Origin: Mycolicibacterium sp. YH-1
GTDB taxonomy: Bacteria > Actinomycetota > Actinomycetes > Mycobacteriales > Mycobacteriaceae
Assembly (NCBI RefSeq): GCF_022557175.1
Contig: NZ_CP092915.1
Location: 6,014,001 to 6,078,000 of the forward strand
Reading direction: 5' to 3'
DNA: 64,000 nt
A program made the translations under genes and the position numbers. Shown here one piece after another: positions 61,197 through 64,000 of the stretch. Every line of letters begins with the position of its first letter. The stretch's first letter is position 1. The notes under the pieces are model-generated. The model ran no database searches, was not told the DNA's origin, and saw only the letters and a program-made list of their open reading frames with translations.

Positions 61197-62051
61197 ATGG
61201 ACAACATCAGGGGCAAGACCATCGCGATCACCGGAGCGGCCCGCGGCATCGGTCATGCCACCGCGAGGGCACTGCTGGCCCGGGGTGCGCGAGTGGTCAT
61301 CGGCGACCGCGACGTGGCGGTCCTGGAGTCGGCGGTGACGGAACTGGGCCGGTTCGGTCAGGTCACCGGCTACCCGCTCGACGTCACCGACAAGGAGTCC
61401 TTCGAGGTGTTCCTCGACAAGGCCCGCACCGACGGCGCGGGCCACATCGACGTGCTCATCAACAATGCGGGCGTCATGCCGATCGGGCCCTTCCTGGAGC
61501 AGTCCGAACAGTCGATCCGCTCATCGATCGAGGTCAACCTCTACGGCGTGCTCGCAGGCTGTCAGCTGGTGCTGCCCGAGATGGTCAAGCGACGGCGCGG
61601 CCACGTCATCAACATCGCCTCCATGTCGGGCATGATCCCGGTGCCCGGCCAGGTGGTCTACGTGGGCTCGAAGTTCGCCGTGGTGGGGTTGTCGGTGGCG
61701 CTGGCCGATGAGATGGCGCCGCACGGCGTCGAGGTCTCGGTGATCATGCCGCCGTTCACCAACACGCAGCTGATCTCCGGCACCAAGGAGACCGCGGGCA
61801 CCAAGCCCGTGGAACCCGAGGACATCGCCGCGGCCATCGTCAAGACGCTCGACAAGCCCAAGACACAGGTGTCGGTGCCCACCCCGCTGCGCTTCACCGC
61901 CGCGGCGTCATCGATGCTGGGCCCCCGCGGCCGGCGCTGGCTCAACAAGAAGCTGGGGCTGGACCACGTGTTCCTGGATTACGACCACACCGCACGCAAG
62001 AGCTACGAGGACCGCGCTCAGGACGCCCAGGGCGTCATCGAGAAGAGCTAG
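61197..62051 (+). CDS. Short-chain dehydrogenase/reductase
   Basis: A 284-residue classical SDR. The cofactor motif AITGAARGIGHATARALL (TGxxxGIG) is at residues ~8-25, the Asp of VVIGDRD favours NAD, LINNAGVMPIGPF follows, and the catalytic Ser and YVGSK (Tyr, Lys) are present. The C-terminus has a basic extension (RGRRWLNKKLGL) seen in mycobacterial membrane-associated SDRs. Substrate unknown, probably a lipid or steroid-like alcohol. ATG 61197 is chosen; the open frame upstream crosses the palindrome. Confidence 0.88.
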   Translation: MDNIRGKTIAITGAARGIGHATARALLARGARVVIGDRDVAVLESAVTELGRFGQVTGYPLDVTDKESFEVFLDKARTDGAGHIDVLINNAGVMPIGPFLEQSEQSIRSSIEVNLYGVLAGCQLVLPEMVKRRRGHVINIASMSGMIPVPGQVVYVGSKFAVVGLSVALADEMAPHGVEVSVIMPPFTNTQLISGTKETAGTKPVEPEDIAAAIVKTLDKPKTQVSVPTPLRFTAAASSMLGPRGRRWLNKKLGLDHVFLDYDHTARKSYEDRAQDAQGVIEKS

Positions 62052-62458
62052 TAGGCCTCGGGCAGCGGATCGCCCGCGCGGTATGCCTCGATATCGTCGA
62101 GGCTTCCGGCCAGGTCCGCGATGGCGAACTGGTAGTCCACGCCGTCGGCCTCGGTCGAGCCGACCAGGATGACGTGCGGCTCCGCGGGATCGGTCAGCCA
62201 CACTCGGGTCACGGGCTCGATCGCCCCGTCGTCTTCGATTTCGTCGGCGACCTCGATACCCGACGGCGGGTAGAACCAGCTGAGGAGCTCATCACTGCTG
62301 AAGTCCTCGTCGAACTCCCACCCGCGCGCGGTCAACGTCTCGTCGAGACCGGTGACACCGGACAGATCGGCGTGCACGTCGGGCGGCAGCCAGCGGTCAT
62401 TTCGGGTGGCCACCCGCCTCTTGCGCCGAGCCTTCTTGGCAGCACTCGACTTTGACAT
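62048..62458 (-). CDS. Conserved hypothetical protein, acidic, downstream of metZ
   Basis: A 136-residue protein. The very basic N-terminus (KSSAAKKARRKRRVATRNDR) gives way to an acidic domain rich in Asp/Glu (GWEFDEDFSSDELLSWFYPP; VWLTDPAEPHVILVGSTEAD). The fold is not recognised. Its ATG abuts the metZ stop with no gap (TAG then ATG), so it is probably co-translated with metZ. Its stop shares CTAG with the convergent SDR stop. Function unknown. Confidence 0.75.
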   Translation of the reverse strand: MSKSSAAKKARRKRRVATRNDRWLPPDVHADLSGVTGLDETLTARGWEFDEDFSSDELLSWFYPPSGIEVADEIEDDGAIEPVTRVWLTDPAEPHVILVGSTEADGVDYQFAIADLAGSLDDIEAYRAGDPLPEAY

Positions 62459-63703
62459 CTAGCTCAACGCCTCGCCCAGGTCCGCGATCAGGTCATCGGT
62501 GCCTTCGAGCCCGACCGACAGCCGGACCACCGCGTCACCCAGTCCGATCGCCGCACGACCCTCCGGGCCCATCGCGCGGTGCGTCGTGGTGGCTGGATGG
62601 GTGATGAGCGACTTGGAGTCACCGAGATTGTTGGAGATGTCGATGATGCGCAGCTTGTCGAGCACCTCGAACGCACGCTGCTTGCCCCGGCCCTCGGCCG
62701 CGGCGAGTTCGAAGGTGACCACGGTGCCGCCGCCACGCATCTGACGCTTGGCCAGGTCGTACTGCGGATGCGACTCCAGGAAGGGGTACTTGACCCACGA
62801 CACCGCCGGATGGGCTTCGAGGAACTCCGCAACGCGCTGAGCCGAGGTGTTGGAGTAGTCGACCCGAACCGAAAGCGTCTCAAGGCCTTTGAGCATGGTC
62901 CAGGCGTTGAACGCACTCATCGCCGGGCCAGTGTGGCGCATGAGCTGCTGCACCGGGCCGTCGATGTACTCCTTGTCGCCCAGGATCGCACCGCCGAGCA
63001 CGCGGCCCTGACCGTCGATGTGCTTGGTGCCGGAGTAGACCACGACGTCGGCGCCGAGCGGCATACCCTGCTGCAGCAACGGGGTGGCGAAGACATTGTC
63101 CAGCACCACCTTTGCGCCCGCGGTGTGGGCCAGATCGCATACCGCCGCGATATCCACCAGCGACTGCATGGGGTTGGACGGCGTCTCGAAGAACACCGCC
63201 TGCGTGGGAACCGACAGCGCCTCCTCCCACTGCGCCAGGTCCTCACCGTCGACGAACACCGTCTCCACACCCCAGCGCGGCAGGATCTCGTTGCACACCA
63301 CGAAACACGAGCCGAACAGGCTGCGCGCCGCGACAAGGCGGTCCCCCGCGCCAAGCAGCGCGCCCAGCGATGTGAACACCGCGGCCATGCCGGTGGCAGT
63401 CGCGAACGCCGCTGGTGCGCCCTCGATCAGGCGTAGCCGCTCCTCGAACATCGAGATGGTCGGGTTGCCGTACCGCGAGTACACGTAACGGTCGATCTCA
63501 CCGGTGAACGCCTTCTCCGCGTCCGCCGCTGACGAGTAGACGTAGCCCGACGTCAAATACATCGCCTCGGCGGTCTCCTCGAACTCCGACCGCAGCAGCC
63601 CGCCGCGGACACCGATGGTGGCCTGGCTGACTCCGTCTGGCAGTTGAGCGGGGATGCGCACGCTGGGCACCGGGCTGTCGGCGCCGTGTTCTGGGGAACT
63701 CAT
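62459..63703 (-). CDS. metZ: O-succinylhomoserine sulfhydrylase MetZ
   Basis: A 414-residue PLP enzyme of the Cys/Met metabolism family making homocysteine directly from O-succinyl- or O-acetylhomoserine and sulphide. YSRYGNPTISMFEERLRLIE, FATATGMAAVFTSLGALLGA, FFETPSNPMQSLVDI, VVLDNVFATPLLQQ, and the PLP-Lys in VVYSGTKHIDGQGRVLGG are all present. ATG 63703 overlaps the rhodanese stop (ATGA), so sulphur-transfer gene and methionine gene are coupled, as Rv0390-Rv0391. The upstream frame to 63958 is in the rhodanese gene. Confidence 0.96.
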   Translation of the reverse strand: MSSPEHGADSPVPSVRIPAQLPDGVSQATIGVRGGLLRSEFEETAEAMYLTSGYVYSSAADAEKAFTGEIDRYVYSRYGNPTISMFEERLRLIEGAPAAFATATGMAAVFTSLGALLGAGDRLVAARSLFGSCFVVCNEILPRWGVETVFVDGEDLAQWEEALSVPTQAVFFETPSNPMQSLVDIAAVCDLAHTAGAKVVLDNVFATPLLQQGMPLGADVVVYSGTKHIDGQGRVLGGAILGDKEYIDGPVQQLMRHTGPAMSAFNAWTMLKGLETLSVRVDYSNTSAQRVAEFLEAHPAVSWVKYPFLESHPQYDLAKRQMRGGGTVVTFELAAAEGRGKQRAFEVLDKLRIIDISNNLGDSKSLITHPATTTHRAMGPEGRAAIGLGDAVVRLSVGLEGTDDLIADLGEALS

Positions 63704-64000
63704 GACTGCCTCCAGGGCAGGCCGACTGCCTTCCAGCCCGTCGCACCGCGATGCCCCTGCTCGTCGAGGTTGCCCTCGAATCCGTCCAGCACGTTGTAGG
63801 AGGGCGCGATGCCCGCCTCGGTGGCCGCCTCGGCGGCGCCGATGGAACGGTTGCCGGAGCGGCACAGGAAGACGACCGGGCGCTCGCCCGGTGTCACGCC
63901 CGCCGCGCGCAGCTCGTCGACGAAACCCCCGTTGCGCGTGCCGTCGGTGCGGCTCCACTCGATGTACACGACATCGCGCCGCAGTGACGAGATGTCGGGC
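63700..64000 (-). CDS. Rhodanese-like sulphurtransferase (Rv0390-like), partial
   Basis: The 3' part (100 codons) of a gene that runs off the right edge; the frame stays open to base 64000 (PDISSLRRDVVYIEWSRTDG). The active-site loop FLCRSGNRSIGAA holds the catalytic Cys. NVLDGFEGNLDEQGHRG and GWKAVGLPW are typical of the rhodanese C-terminus. Such proteins carry persulphide sulphur. Coupling to metZ suggests delivery of sulphur for homocysteine formation, which is inference. The GTG at 63969 is internal, not the start. Confidence 0.9.
   Translation of the reverse strand, partial: PDISSLRRDVVYIEWSRTDGTRNGGFVDELRAAGVTPGERPVVFLCRSGNRSIGAAEAATEAGIAPSYNVLDGFEGNLDEQGHRGATGWKAVGLPWRQS

Overview
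The window is G+C-rich, uses many GTG starts, packs genes with ATGA/GTGA overlaps, and encodes F420-dependent Fgd1, VirR, PknG, a 13E12-type HNH protein and mycobacterial lipoproteins. This points to a Mycobacterium, most likely a fast-growing Mycolicibacterium. From memory of the H37Rv map, the backbone is collinear with M. tuberculosis Rv0433 down to Rv0390, interrupted by accessory blocks. No tRNA, rRNA, CRISPR array or insertion sequence was seen. No stretch longer than about 230 bases lacks a gene.

Layout. 1-4271: Mrp/Mnh Na+/H+ antiporter operon (end of mnhA-B, then C, D, E, F, G), with a MIRU-like 35-bp tandem repeat between mnhE and mnhF. 4282-12747: LON-domain protein, carboxylate-amine ligase, sodC, virR, DUF3263 protein, def, GNAT, xthA, methyltransferase, an SOS-boxed 13E12/HNH gene and a small hypothetical. 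12760-17765: MFS exporter, then a TPP riboswitch with thiC-thiD-hydrolase. 17796-34722: mostly accessory region with a flavin monooxygenase, an APC permease, a uracil permease, a three-gene meta-cleavage aromatic operon with a divergent TetR and a large perfect operator, and a B12-dependent diol/glycerol dehydratase module with its reactivase, an APC permease, a PucR regulator and a P-loop protein.

34712-42264: a minus-strand run headed by a second TPP riboswitch: thiO-thiS-thiG-SGNH hydrolase-ABC transporter-lpqL-degenerate lpqL paralogue. 42288-51415: thiE, a NUDIX hydrolase, the glnX-glnH-pknG amino-acid sensing operon, and ackA-pta. 51574-57806: multidomain cyclase/ATPase, glycosyltransferase, fgd1 and a metallo-beta-lactamase-fold protein. 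57832-64000: a tight GNAT plus three luciferase-like flavoprotein genes (one apparently with an internal deletion), an SDR, and the rhodanese-metZ-hypothetical operon, cut by the right edge.

Functional links: the two riboswitches place thiamine synthesis at two loci under TPP control. PknG, GlnH and GlnX form one signalling operon. Fgd1 supplies reduced F420, which may serve the nearby LLM flavoproteins. The catabolic blocks pair an importer or regulator with enzymes. The most notable items are the MIRU-like repeat at a translational-coupling junction, the two-substitution M28 pseudo-peptidase, the internally shortened LLM gene, the double-palindrome TetR operator, and the compact shell-less diol dehydratase module.
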